A stretch of 64,000 bases of DNA from Comamonadaceae bacterium M7527 (GTDB lineage Bacteria > Pseudomonadota > Gammaproteobacteria > Burkholderiales > Burkholderiaceae_C). Where the stretch lies: NCBI GenBank assembly GCA_021044545.1, contig CP087990.1:682001-746000 (forward strand). The letters are read 5' to 3'. This document shows, piece after piece, positions 41,752 through 50,878 of this stretch. Each line of letters starts with the position of its first letter. Within the stretch, counting starts at the first letter, position 1. The translations under genes and the position numbers were made by a program. The notes beneath the pieces were generated by a model. That model did no database searches. It was not told where the DNA came from and was given only the letters and a program-made list of their open reading frames with translations.

Positions 41752-42453
41752 TCACTTGACCAACGACTCCACGCTCTCGACAGAGGCGTGTCTGACGTCT
41801 TCGCCCTTGACCACGTAAATAGTGGACTCGGCAATGTTTTTGGCATGGTCACCCACACGCTCCACTGCCTTGGCCAAAAACAGCAAATTCAGCGACGGCG
41901 AAATCGTGCGCGCATCTTCCATGATGTAGGTCATGAGCTTGCGCAAAAAGCCGTTGTACTCACGGTCAATGAGGTCGTCCTCTTTGATGATGGTCAACGC
42001 CATATGAATGTCCAAACGGGCAATGGCATCCAGAGACTTGCGCAACAACTGCGACGCCAACTCACTGGCTGTGCGCAACTCTGAAATGGGTAAAGACCGC
42101 GCATCGCCACTGGCAATAATGGACTTCACCATACGGGCCATTTTTGCAACCTCGTCGCCAGCGCGCTCAAGGTTGCCAGTGGTGCGGGACAAGGCCATGA
42201 GCAAGCGCAAATCGCGAGCTGTAGGCTGGCGCCTTCCAATAATGGAAGAGATATCGCGGTCCAGTTCAATCTCGAAGTCATTGACTTCCGCTTCGCGCTC
42301 AATCACTGACTGGGCCACCTCGCTGTCCATGTCAGCCAACGCAGTGATGGCGTCGCGCAACTGCACCTCGACCAGGCCACCCATTTCCATCACACGGGTC
42401 GAAATGGCGTTGAGTTCGGTGTCGAACTGGGATGAAATGTGTTTACCGCTCAT
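41752..42453 (-). CDS. phoU: Phosphate signalling regulator PhoU
   Basis: 233 residues from the ATG at 42453. Two three-helix PhoU repeats with the metal-binding E/D-x-x-x-D patterns: EREAEVNDFEIELDRD in the first and the DDLIDREYNGFLRKL segment in the second. It dampens PhoR signalling when phosphate is plentiful, through contact with PstB and PhoR. The 2-bp gap to pstB indicates the same transcript (pstSCAB-phoU). Confidence 0.95.
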   Translation of the reverse strand: MSGKHISSQFDTELNAISTRVMEMGGLVEVQLRDAITALADMDSEVAQSVIEREAEVNDFEIELDRDISSIIGRRQPTARDLRLLMALSRTTGNLERAGDEVAKMARMVKSIIASGDARSLPISELRTASELASQLLRKSLDAIARLDIHMALTIIKEDDLIDREYNGFLRKLMTYIMEDARTISPSLNLLFLAKAVERVGDHAKNIAESTIYVVKGEDVRHASVESVESLVK

Positions 42454-42455
42454 GA

Positions 42456-43304
42456 TCAACCAAACCTTCCTGTGATGTAGTCTTCCGTCTCTGTGCGCTT
42501 GGGCTTGAAGAACAACTGCTCGGTGTCTCCAAACTCGATGAGCTCACCCAAATACATGTATGCCGTGTAATCAGATACGCGCGCAGCTTGCTGCATGTTA
42601 TGCGTCACGATGGCAATGGTGTAGTCTTGCTTGAGCTCGTGCACCAGCTCTTCCACCTTGGCGGTAGAGATAGGGTCCAGTGCAGAGGTAGGCTCGTCAA
42701 GCAGCAAAATGGACGGCTTGATGGCGACGCTGCGCGCAATACACAAACGCTGCTGCTGGCCACCTGACAATGACAAGCCGCTTTGGCTCAGTTTGTCTTT
42801 GGCCTCATCCCAAATGGCAGCCTTGCGCAACGACCACTCCACACGGTCGTCCATCTCGCTGGACGACAAGTTCTCGTAAAGGCGCACGCCAAACGCAATA
42901 TTGTCGTAAATGGACATTGGAAATGGCGTTGGCTTTTGGAACACCATGCCAATGCGTGAGCGCAACAGGTTCAAGTCCTGCTTGGCATCCAAAATGTTCT
43001 GGCCGTAAAAATTGATCTCGCCTTCTGCGCGCTGACCGGGGTACAACGAGTACATGCGGTTCAACGTCCGCAGCAGCGTAGACTTTCCGCAACCGGACGG
43101 GCCGATAAACGCTGTCACCTTCTTTTCGGCAATACCCAGATTTATGTTTTTTAGGCCCTGAAAGTTGCCGTAAAAAAAGTTTAAATTCTTGATCTCAAGC
43201 GCCATTTTTTCTGGTGCCTGTGTTGCAGTTTGATTATTCGTCATGGTAGTTGCTTCAGTTGGGTCAGTATGGGGGCTGTGGGCATTGGATGTATCCGTAA
43301 ACAT
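42456..43304 (-). CDS. pstB: Phosphate ABC transporter ATP-binding protein
   Basis: 282 residues if started at the ATG at 43304, which overlaps the pstA stop as TGATG; a second ATG 20 codons later is possible. Walker A GPSGCGKSTL, Q-loop VFQKPTPFPMSIYDN, signature LSGGQQQRLCIARSV, Walker B ILLLDEPTSALDP and H-loop THNMQQA are complete. It powers phosphate import by PstSCA. The first 33 residues are a polar Thr/Asn-rich extension not needed for the fold. Confidence 0.96.
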   Translation of the reverse strand: MFTDTSNAHSPHTDPTEATTMTNNQTATQAPEKMALEIKNLNFFYGNFQGLKNINLGIAEKKVTAFIGPSGCGKSTLLRTLNRMYSLYPGQRAEGEINFYGQNILDAKQDLNLLRSRIGMVFQKPTPFPMSIYDNIAFGVRLYENLSSSEMDDRVEWSLRKAAIWDEAKDKLSQSGLSLSGGQQQRLCIARSVAIKPSILLLDEPTSALDPISTAKVEELVHELKQDYTIAIVTHNMQQAARVSDYTAYMYLGELIEFGDTEQLFFKPKRTETEDYITGRFG

Positions 43305-44164
43305 CAGCCATTGCCTTTGTCTCTAAACAACACGCGGGCCACGATATTGATGGCCAGTACAGCAAACGTGATGAGCAGCGCCCCACCCCATGCCATTGAT
43401 ACCCAGTCGTCGTAAGGGCTTAGGGCAAATTGGTAAATCACCACTGGCAGGCTTGCCACTGGCGTGGACATGTCGGTGCTCATAAACTGGTTGCTTAGGG
43501 CTGTAAACAACAGCGGCGCTGTCTCTCCACTAACGCGCGCAATGGCCAGCAAAATACCGGTCACAACGCCTGAGCTCGACGCACGCAGGACCACAGAGGT
43601 AGACACCTTCCACTTGGGCGCACCCAAAGCAGCCGCAGCCTCGCGCAACGGCGCGGGGACCAAACGCAACATGTTTTCAGTGGTGCGCACCACCACTGGC
43701 AAGGCAATCAGACCCAGCGCAACAGAGCCCGCCCAGCCAGAGAAGTTACCCATGGGGGCCACGACAAGGGCGTATACAAACAAGCCAATCACGATACTGG
43801 GCGCTGACAACATGATGTCTGTGACAAACCGTGTGACAGACGCGGCTTTGCTGGTGCTGCCGTATTCACTAAGGTAGATACCCGCCAAGATACCAATGGG
43901 CGTAGCGACCAAAGTACAAACGGCCACCATTAATAAACTGCCAACAATGGCGTTGGCCAAGCCGCCAGGGCTGCCCGGCGCTGGCGTTGTCTGTGTGAAC
44001 AAGTCCAGGTTGATAGCGCCCGCACCTTTGTACACCAACACGCTCAGTATCCAGAGCAACGCTACCAAGCCAATCACCATGGCCAGCATGGACAGCGCAA
44101 GGCCTAGTGTGTTGGCGCGACGGCGTTTGGCGTAGACGCCGGGGTTTTGCGCAATCATGCTCAT
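43304..44164 (-). CDS. pstA: Phosphate ABC transporter permease PstA
   Basis: 286 residues with six membrane helices and the coupling EAAAALGAPKWKVSTSVVL motif (about 165-185) that contacts PstB. The N-terminus is cytoplasmic and basic (YAKRRRANTLG). It overlaps pstC at 44161-44164 and pstB at its end, so PstC, PstA and PstB are translationally coupled. Confidence 0.95.
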   Translation of the reverse strand: MSMIAQNPGVYAKRRRANTLGLALSMLAMVIGLVALLWILSVLVYKGAGAINLDLFTQTTPAPGSPGGLANAIVGSLLMVAVCTLVATPIGILAGIYLSEYGSTSKAASVTRFVTDIMLSAPSIVIGLFVYALVVAPMGNFSGWAGSVALGLIALPVVVRTTENMLRLVPAPLREAAAALGAPKWKVSTSVVLRASSSGVVTGILLAIARVSGETAPLLFTALSNQFMSTDMSTPVASLPVVIYQFALSPYDDWVSMAWGGALLITFAVLAINIVARVLFRDKGNG

Positions 44165-45174
44165 GTCTTGCTCCCTTGGGCTTTTTCCAGATTCGACAGC
44201 ATGTATTTGGCAGCGGCCAACACCGCGAATGTGATGATGAACAACAACAAACCAAGCGCAAACAGAGAGGATATGTGCAGCTCGCTATCGGCTTCGGCAA
44301 ATTCGTTGGCCAGCGTGGAAGCAATGGAGTTGCCCAAGCCAAACAACGAACCGGTCAACTTGTGGGCGTTGCCAATCACAAAGGTCACGGCCATGGTCTC
44401 GCCGAGTGCACGGCCCAGGCCCAGCATGATGCCGCCAATCACACCTGCACGCGTGTAAGGCAAGACAATGCGCGTTACAACCTCCCAGGTGGTGCAGCCT
44501 ATGCCATAGGCTGACTCTTTGAGTACCGGGGGCACGATGGCAAATACGTCTCGCATGACAGACGCGATAAATGGCAATACCATGACGGCCAGAATCAGTC
44601 CCGCCGTCAAAATGCCAAGGCCAATTTGAGCACCAGAGAACAGGTGACCAAATACAGGAATGGCGCCCAATGTATCGGCCAACAGCGGCTGGCCGTAGTC
44701 CGCAAACATGGGAGCAAAAATAAACAGGCCAAACATGCCGTAAATGATGGACGGCACACCTGCGAGCAACTCGACGGCAACACCTAGCGGGCGGCGCAGC
44801 CAGACAGGACAGGTTTCAGTGAGAAACAGTGCAATACCAAAACTCAGTGGCACGGCTATGACCAGGGCAATCAGGGCTGAGACAATGGTGCCGAAAATGG
44901 CAATCGCAGCGCCAAAGTCGTCATTGACAATGTCCCATTCAACCTTGGTTAGAAAACCAAAACCAAAAGCATTGAATGCGGGCCAAGCCTCTATGGTGAG
45001 CGAGACAATAATGCCAACCAACACCACCAGCACCATCAGTGCAAACAACATGGTGATTTTATGGAAGAAGAAGTCTTGCCAGCGCTGACGCTTGACAATG
45101 GCCATGCGGGCGTCTTCCGTCAATGACGACGAAGAGTTCATGGCATCCATAGCACTAGAGGGCATTTGTGTCAT
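44161..45174 (-). CDS. pstC: Phosphate ABC transporter permease PstC
   Basis: 337 residues. Six or seven membrane helices; the permease coupling region reads KESAYGIGCTTWEVVTRIVLP (near 220, written here by its ends). An N-terminal polar segment of about 30 residues precedes the first helix, and a periplasmic loop with IEAWPAFNAFGFGF is typical of PstC. Separated from pstS by 101 bp containing a hairpin, and overlapping pstA by 4 bp. Confidence 0.95.
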   Translation of the reverse strand: MTQMPSSAMDAMNSSSSLTEDARMAIVKRQRWQDFFFHKITMLFALMVLVVLVGIIVSLTIEAWPAFNAFGFGFLTKVEWDIVNDDFGAAIAIFGTIVSALIALVIAVPLSFGIALFLTETCPVWLRRPLGVAVELLAGVPSIIYGMFGLFIFAPMFADYGQPLLADTLGAIPVFGHLFSGAQIGLGILTAGLILAVMVLPFIASVMRDVFAIVPPVLKESAYGIGCTTWEVVTRIVLPYTRAGVIGGIMLGLGRALGETMAVTFVIGNAHKLTGSLFGLGNSIASTLANEFAEADSELHISSLFALGLLLFIITFAVLAAAKYMLSNLEKAQGSKT

Positions 45175-45195
45175 TCAGACCAACTTGCAAATATG

Positions 45196-45217
45196 GCGGT
45201 CAAGACACCCTGACCGC
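45196..45217 (-). other. Hairpin between pstS and pstC
   Basis: GCGGTCA-AGACACCC-TGACCGC, a perfect 7-bp stem, 59 bp after the pstS stop. No good T-run follows, so it is better read as an mRNA-stabilising or partial-stop structure that lets the binding protein be made in excess over the permease, as is common for ABC operons. Confidence 0.45.
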
Positions 45218-45275
45218 ACTCTTGTTCAAAAACAAAACTGAGTGCACATGCACCCAGCTTTGCTACAAAAACCGA

Positions 45276-46301
45276 TTAGTTCTTGATTTCTGTCCACACT
45301 GACTTGCGGATGTAGTCGGTAGCCTTGGCAGGCATTGCAACGTAGTCCAAGTCATCGGCCATTTTGCCACCGTCCTTGAATGCCCAGTCAAAGAAAGCCA
45401 GGGCTTCTTTTGACTTGCCAGCATCTGTAGGCTTTTTGTACATCAAGATGAACGAAGCTGTCGTGATAGGCCAGCTGTTGGCGCCTGGCTGATTGTTCAG
45501 TGACAAAGCCATTCCTGGAGCGGCGGCCCAGTTCGCACCTGCAGCGGCAGCGGCAAAGTTGTCACCACTTGGCGCAACGTAATTGCCATCCAGGTTCTTC
45601 AACAAAGCGACTGGCAGGCTGTTTTGCTTGGCGTAAGCGTACTCAACATAGCCAATAGCGCCTTTTATCTTGCCCACATTGGCAGCAACACCAGCGTTGC
45701 CCTTGCCACCCACAGAGGCGTCAGCAGGCCACTTGACAGCCTTGCCGGCACCGACTTTGTCAGCAAACTCTTTAGACACCATCGCCAGGTACTCGGTAAA
45801 CACTGAGGTTGTACCTGAACCATCGGCACGGTGTGACACTGTGATGGACTGGTTAGGCAACTTCAAACCGGGGTTCAGCGCGGCAATTTTGGCATCGTTC
45901 CACTTGGTGATATTGCCCATAAAAATGTCGGCCAACATTTGACCGTCCAGCTTGAGCGTGCCTGATGCAACACCTTCAACGTTGTAGATTGCAACCACAC
46001 CACCAATGATGGCGGGGAACTGGACCATGCCTTGTTTGGCAACTTCGTCACCAGACATGGGCGCATCGGTAGCACCGAAGTCAACCGTTTTAGCCTTGAT
46101 TTGCTTGATACCACCCGAGGAACCAATTGACTGGTAGTTCACGGCCTTGCCGGTGGCCGCCTTGTAGGCCTCTGCCCACTTGGCGTAAATAGGTGCCGGG
46201 AACGACGCGCCAGCGCCAGTAACATCTTGTGCGAAGGCGGATACGGCTACAACTGAGCCAATCAACGCGGCCAGCAGGGACTTGGAAAACGTCTTTGTCA
46301 T
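45276..46301 (-). CDS. pstS: Phosphate-binding periplasmic protein PstS
   Basis: 341 residues from the ATG at 46301, which has GAGGTGA 6 bp upstream; codons further up to 46340 lack such a site. Signal peptide ending in VSAFA, then the mature start QDVTGAGASFPAPIYAKW. Phosphate-contact segments are intact (GAGASFPA, SIGSSGGIKQIKAK, VDFGATDAPM, SHRADGSGTTSVFTEYL). First gene of pstSCAB-phoU, with a Pho box about 60-80 bp upstream. Confidence 0.96.
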   Translation of the reverse strand: MTKTFSKSLLAALIGSVVAVSAFAQDVTGAGASFPAPIYAKWAEAYKAATGKAVNYQSIGSSGGIKQIKAKTVDFGATDAPMSGDEVAKQGMVQFPAIIGGVVAIYNVEGVASGTLKLDGQMLADIFMGNITKWNDAKIAALNPGLKLPNQSITVSHRADGSGTTSVFTEYLAMVSKEFADKVGAGKAVKWPADASVGGKGNAGVAANVGKIKGAIGYVEYAYAKQNSLPVALLKNLDGNYVAPSGDNFAAAAAGANWAAAPGMALSLNNQPGANSWPITTASFILMYKKPTDAGKSKEALAFFDWAFKDGGKMADDLDYVAMPAKATDYIRKSVWTEIKN

Positions 46302-46361
46302 GTGAATCACCTCAAAAAAATACGTGTTAGAACCAAACACAAGGCGAACTGTAAAAGCGGT

Positions 46362-46381
46362 ATGTGACGGTTTTATGACAA
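46362..46381 (-). promoter_or_regulatory. Pho box upstream of pstS
   Basis: Minus-strand TTGTCATAAAACCGTCACAT consists of two 7-bp PhoB half-sites (TTGTCAT, CCGTCAC) separated by 4 bp, close to the consensus CTGTCATAAATCTGTCACAT. It lies 61 bp before the pstS ATG, the right distance for a PhoB-activated promoter. Confidence 0.85.
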
Positions 46382-46462
46382 ATTACGAACAAGCTGCAAA
46401 TGAGCCCCGATCGGTAAGCGCCCAGGGCCTCTCCGTACCCACTAGGTCCAGGCAACAGTATA

Positions 46463-46482
46463 AAGTCACAAAATTGTCATAC
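46463..46482 (+). promoter_or_regulatory. Pho box upstream of ppx
   Basis: Plus-strand AGTCACAAAATTGTCATAC has PhoB half-sites GTCAC and GTCAT exactly 11 bp apart. It faces ppx, whose ATG is 63 bp downstream, and lies about 80 bp from the opposite Pho box of pstS, so one intergenic region may serve both promoters. Confidence 0.7.
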
Positions 46483-46544
46483 TCAAACCCTACCGTCTTC
46501 CCCTTTTGCGTCGTCAATGCGCAGCACCACAGCACAACAATCAC

Positions 46545-48029
46545 ATGAACAACGGCGACCTAATCGCAGCCATAGACATTGGCTCCAACAGTTTCAGGCT
46601 TGAAGTGGCACGCTTCACCAACGGCCACATCGAACGCGTGGACTACCTCAAAGAGACGGTAAGACTGGGCGCAGACCTCAACGAAGACAAGGAACTCAGC
46701 CCGCAGGCGATGTCCAGAGGCTGGGATTGCTTGGCCAGGTTCGGCGAGCGCATTAGAGATTTCCCCGCCGAAAACGTCACCGCGGTGGCAACCCAAACGC
46801 TCAGAGAAGCCAGCAATAGAGGCGTATTTGTTGCAAAAGGCCAAGCATTACTGGGTTTCGAAATAGACGTTATCGCCGGCCACGAAGAAGCCAGGCTCAT
46901 TTATCAAGGTGTCGCACACAACTTACCAGACGACCCAAGCCCGCGATTGGTGGTGGACATTGGTGGGCGCTCCACAGAGTTCATGCTGGGCGTAGGCCTT
47001 GAATCCAGCGCACTGGCCTCCTACCGCGTGGGCAGTGTGTCTTGGTCACAACGCTACTTTCCTCAAGGCCAGCTCAACCCTGAAGCCTTTAACAACGCAA
47101 TCATTGCGGCCAAAGCCCTGCTGGACGAGGCGCTAACAACGTTTAAGCGCGCAAACTGGCAACTGGCTTTTGGCTCGTCGGGCACAGTAGGCGCTGTGGC
47201 TGAGGTACTCAAAGCCAACGGTCGCGGTGAAGGGGGTATCACCCACGCCGATCTCAATTGGTTGATAGCCAGACTGTGCAAGTGCAAAACCACAGAAGAC
47301 ATTGACCTCGCTGGTGTTAAACCTGATCGCAAGCCTGTTATTGGCGGTGGGGTGAGCGTACTAAAGGCCATTTTCGAATTGTTCGACATTGACGCCATGC
47401 AGGTGGCCAAAGGCGCTTTGCGCCACGGCGCACTGCAAGACCTGGTGCAGCGCGATGGCGGCGTGGGTCAACTGCGCGACCATACCGTGCAGTACCTGAT
47501 GCAACGCTTTAATGTGGATGCGGCACATGCCGCGCTTGTACAACAGACCGCCCTGCACTTTTTTGACCAAATCCATGGCAAGGAGGACGCCAACCTGCCA
47601 GCCCGTAAACGTCTTGCATGGGCAGCCAGTTTGCATGAAATTGGCGCCATCGTGTCGCACAACGAGGCACCCACGCACGGCGCCTATGTACTAAGCCACG
47701 CAGACGCGCCCGGCTTTTCTATTGATGAGCTGCACACACTGGGCCAACTGGTACTGGGCCAACGAGGCAAGTTGCGCAAAGTAGAACCACAGCTGGACGA
47801 TGCCAGCTTTCGCGTCAAACTCATTTGTCTTCGCTTGGCGTGTTTGTTGTGCCATGCACGAAAGCCTCCAGAACTCAAACACTTGAGGCTGCAGATTGCA
47901 AACGACACATTCAACCTCAAGCTCAACGCCACATGGGCGCAACACTACCCGCAGTCGATGTGGCTACTCAATGAAGAATCGAAATATTGGGAACGCACAG
48001 ACTGCTCTCTTCACATAGACGGCATGTGA
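46545..48029 (+). CDS. ppx: Exopolyphosphatase (Ppx/GppA family)
   Basis: 494 residues from the ATG at 46545; codons upstream to 46506 lack similarity. The actin-like ATPase-fold motifs are present: IDIGSNSFRLEVA, VVDIGGRSTEFMLG (phosphate 2), and FGSSGTVGAVAEV. The C-terminal HD-like domain (about 305-494) contains WAASLHEIGAIVSHN. It releases phosphate from polyphosphate ends or hydrolyses pppGpp; Ppx and GppA cannot be told apart for certain, but ppk1 nearby and the Pho box favour Ppx. Divergent from pstS. Confidence 0.93.
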   Translation: MNNGDLIAAIDIGSNSFRLEVARFTNGHIERVDYLKETVRLGADLNEDKELSPQAMSRGWDCLARFGERIRDFPAENVTAVATQTLREASNRGVFVAKGQALLGFEIDVIAGHEEARLIYQGVAHNLPDDPSPRLVVDIGGRSTEFMLGVGLESSALASYRVGSVSWSQRYFPQGQLNPEAFNNAIIAAKALLDEALTTFKRANWQLAFGSSGTVGAVAEVLKANGRGEGGITHADLNWLIARLCKCKTTEDIDLAGVKPDRKPVIGGGVSVLKAIFELFDIDAMQVAKGALRHGALQDLVQRDGGVGQLRDHTVQYLMQRFNVDAAHAALVQQTALHFFDQIHGKEDANLPARKRLAWAASLHEIGAIVSHNEAPTHGAYVLSHADAPGFSIDELHTLGQLVLGQRGKLRKVEPQLDDASFRVKLICLRLACLLCHARKPPELKHLRLQIANDTFNLKLNATWAQHYPQSMWLLNEESKYWERTDCSLHIDGM

Positions 48030-48056
48030 CACAAAACATGGCCAAGAGGTTAAACC

Positions 48057-48089
48057 GTATAAATGGTATAAATGGTTTATACTTTATAC
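48057..48089. promoter_or_regulatory. Nested palindromic operator of four GTATAAA half-sites
   Basis: Two direct copies of GTATAAATG (48057-48065, 48066-48074) are followed by two TTTATAC copies (48076-48082, 48083-48089). The inner pair makes GTATAAA-TGG-TTTATAC, the outer pair a second palindrome on almost the same centre. It lies 25 bp before the ATG of the following gene, whose N-terminus looks like a ribbon-helix-helix protein. Such proteins bind tandem half-sites, so autoregulation is likely; the AT-rich sites also overlap possible -10 elements. Confidence 0.6.
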
Positions 48090-48113
48090 ATGTAAACCCT
48101 CTTGGAGAAAACC

Positions 48114-48713
48114 ATGGCCAAAACCAGCAAAAAAGACGACAAAAAGAACAGCAAACTCATTCGCGACAGCTTCACCATGCCGCGTGACGAGCATGCGCAA
48201 ATTGAACAACTCAAACTCACCGCACGCAAGCTCGGGCTAGAGGCGAAAAAAAGTGAGTTGTTGCGCGCGGGCATCGCCTGCCTGGCTGGCATGAGCCCCG
48301 CTGGACTGCAGGTCGCACTGGCTAAGCTGGTGACTTTAAAAACAGGCCGCCCAGCCAAAGCTGCCGCCCAACCAGTGGCCAAAACAGTCACCAAAACAGC
48401 AACGGCTAAAACCAGCAAAGCTGACTCGCCCATTGCCAAAAGCGTGGCCAAAACACCTGCAAAGCGAGCAACCCCAGTACGTAATAAAGCCAGCGCTAAA
48501 GCCGCCAAACCGCAGGTCGCAACGCCAGTAGCGAAAACAGCCGCAAAAACGGCAGCCAAAACACCCGTAAAGACACCGGTCAAAACGTCAGCGCCAACGA
48601 CGGCAAAACGGGTATCGACCACCCGTCGCGCTGCGGTCAAACGCACGACGGCGCGTGCAGCTCAGCCCGCAACGTCTGTAGCCGCCAGCAGCAGCAGCGG
48701 CAAGACAGCTTAA
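48114..48713 (+). CDS. Putative DNA-binding protein: RHH-like N-terminus with Lys/Ala/Thr/Pro-rich histone-H1-like tail
   Basis: 199 residues from the ATG at 48114, with GGAG 8 bp upstream. Residues 15-65 (KLIRDSFTMPRDEHAQIEQL, then KKSELLRAGIACLAGM) fit a ribbon-helix-helix-type fold: a short beta strand with polar residues, then two helices. From residue 75 the sequence is a low-complexity basic tail built on KTA/KTP/AKT repeats, like histone H1 or AlgP tails, ending SSSSGKTA. Similar proteins occur next to ppk or ppx in other betaproteobacteria as I recall; PhaM-like polyphosphate/PHB granule or nucleoid binding is possible but unproven. Its stop overlaps the convergent ppk1 stop. Confidence 0.7.
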   Translation: MAKTSKKDDKKNSKLIRDSFTMPRDEHAQIEQLKLTARKLGLEAKKSELLRAGIACLAGMSPAGLQVALAKLVTLKTGRPAKAAAQPVAKTVTKTATAKTSKADSPIAKSVAKTPAKRATPVRNKASAKAAKPQVATPVAKTAAKTAAKTPVKTPVKTSAPTTAKRVSTTRRAAVKRTTARAAQPATSVAASSSSGKTA

Positions 48714-50780
48714 GCCAAGCGCCCGTATTTTTGCATCAGTGTCTGGTGGACATCGACGGGCGCGGCATGTTCTGCGCCCTTCGCAACCAGCTCGTATTCA
48801 GCATGGCTGTTCATCACCCACGTGTTGGCCGTGTCGCTAAGGTATAGGCCCAGACACTCGTCAAGCACACGCGCTCTAAGGTGCTCATCGTCCACTGGCC
48901 AGGCGATTTCGACACGCCTAAGCATGTTGCGGCTCATAAAATCGGCACTAGACAGCCACACTGTTTGCGCTTGGTCGGCCTGAAAGTAATAAACGCGGGT
49001 GTGCTCTAAAAAGCGCCCGATGACGCTGCGCAAGCGAATGTTTTGACATGCCCCCCTGCCTGGGCAGGCACAATACAAGCGCCTCGCACAATGAGGTCGA
49101 TTTTTGCGCCCTTTTGAGCTGCCGCCATCAGCGACTTGGCCAAACGCTCGTCGGTAAGTGAGTTCATTTTGGCCACAATGTGCGCAGGCTTGCCAGCCTG
49201 CGCAGCAGCGCCAACCTCTTCAATTTTTTGCAGCAAGCCGTTTTGCAAATGAAACGGTGCCATTTGAATTTTGGCCAACTGCGGCAAACGGCGCTGGCCA
49301 AATGCAAAAACACCTGGTCAACATCGTGCGTCAGCGCTGGATCTGCGGTCATCATGGCCAAATCGGTGTAAAGCTTGGCCGTAGATGCGTTGTAGTTGCC
49401 CGTTGATAAATGTGCATACCGCTTGAGTGCCTTGCCTTCACGCCGGGTAATAAGCAGCATCTTGGCGTGTGTCTTTAAACCCACCACGCCGTACACCACC
49501 TGAGCCCCCACCTCTTCCAGGTACTCGCTGTAGTTGATGTTGGCCTCTTCGTCAAAGCGCGCTTTGAGTTCAACAACAGCCGTTACCTCTTTGCCCCTGC
49601 GTACGGCTTCACGCAACAACTTCATGAGTTCTGAGTGTTTACCTGCGCGGTAAATGGTCTGCTTGATAGCCAACACGTCGGGGTCATACACCGCTTCGCG
49701 CAACAACTCAATCACAGCGTCAAAGCTTTCAAACGGCTGGTGCAGCAACACATCACCCTTGGTGATGCGATCAAACAAGGGTTGCCCAAGTGTGAGCTGT
49801 TTGGGCCAGCCTGGGGTGAACTTGGGAAACATCCACGTAGGTTCGTCCAGCATGTCTATGAGCTGGTTCAATCGCACCAGGTTCACAGGGCCATGCACCC
49901 TGAACAGCGCTTGCCTGGGAATACTGAATTGCTGTTGTAGCAAGTCGGATAAAAACTCCGAGCAACCGGCAGACACCTCCAGGCGCGTAGCCAGGCCATA
50001 GTGGCGGTGTTGCAGCCCTTGTCGCAGCGCCGTTCTGAGGTTTTTGACCTCTTCTTCGTCCACCGCCAAGTCTGAGTGGCGGGTAACGCGAAACTGCGAA
50101 AACTCAGTGACCTGGCGCCCCGGAAACAAGTCAGACAAGTGCGCTCGAATCACACTGGAAATAGATACAAACAGGCGTGCTTTGCGCCCTTTTACCCCGG
50201 GCATCGCGATAAAACGCGGCAATGAGCGTGGCACTTTTACGATGGCAACCTCGTTTTCACGGCCAAAAGCATCTGCACCTTTGAGACGGACAACAAAGTT
50301 CAGCGTTTTACTAGCCACCTGCGGAAACGGATGAGACGGATCAAGCCCCACCGGTATCAGCAGTGGCTGTACTTCAGCCTCGAAGTACTGCTTAACCCAT
50401 TTTCGCTGCGCTACAGTGCGCTGGCCATGGGCGATCACTTTGACACCGCGTGCGGCCAGCTCTGCCATCAGCACGTTGTTGTATGCCGCATATTGACGCT
50501 GGACCAGCGCATGTATACGCGTCGTCAACGACTCAAAACTGGCAGTGCGTGCCGATGATTTTTTGACATCACCTACGAAGCTGGCCAGGTGTGGCGCCAT
50601 GCGCACTTCAAACAGCTCATCCAAGTTGGACGACACAATGCACAAAAACCGCAGCCGCTCCAGCAGCGGTATATCAGCGCGTGTTGCCCAGTGAAACACC
50701 CGTTCGTTAAACGCCACCAAGCTGGCGTCTCTGTCCAATAGAGGTGCAGTTTTTAGATGGGCAGTTTTTTTTGTTGCCAT
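48710..50780 (-). pseudogene. ppk1: Polyphosphate kinase 1, interrupted by two frame changes
   Basis: Full length would be about 690 residues, the normal PPK1 size. Frame 1 from the ATG at 50780 covers the N, H and C1 domains (LLDRDASLVAFNERVFHWA; SNLDELFEVRMAPHLA; the catalytic His region KTHAKMLLITR) to DVDQVFLHLAS. Near 49291-49297 one base seems missing: RRLPQLAKIQMAPFHL continues in the next frame. Near 49041-49056 a second base seems missing: NIRLRSVIGRFLEHTRVYYF to the TAA at 48710 is in the third frame. All parts are well conserved, so sequencing error or very recent loss is likely. PPK1 makes polyphosphate from ATP. A Pho box precedes it. Confidence 0.85.
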
Positions 50781-50835
50781 TGAATTCACTCAGTCAGTCC
50801 AACCATTGATCAAGACTGGTCATGCTGGCGTGGCC

Positions 50836-50855
50836 ATATGACAAAACTGTGACAA
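50836..50855 (-). promoter_or_regulatory. Pho box upstream of ppk1
   Basis: Minus-strand TTGTCACAGTTTTGTCATAT contains TGTCACA-GTTT-TGTCATA, two PhoB half-sites 11 bp apart with the right 4-bp linker. It lies 56 bp before the ppk1 ATG and in the 98-bp gap after the olsB-like gene, so PhoB control of polyphosphate synthesis is expected. Confidence 0.82.
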
Positions 50856-50878
50856 CAGCTCACAAACCGGCCAGGGCC

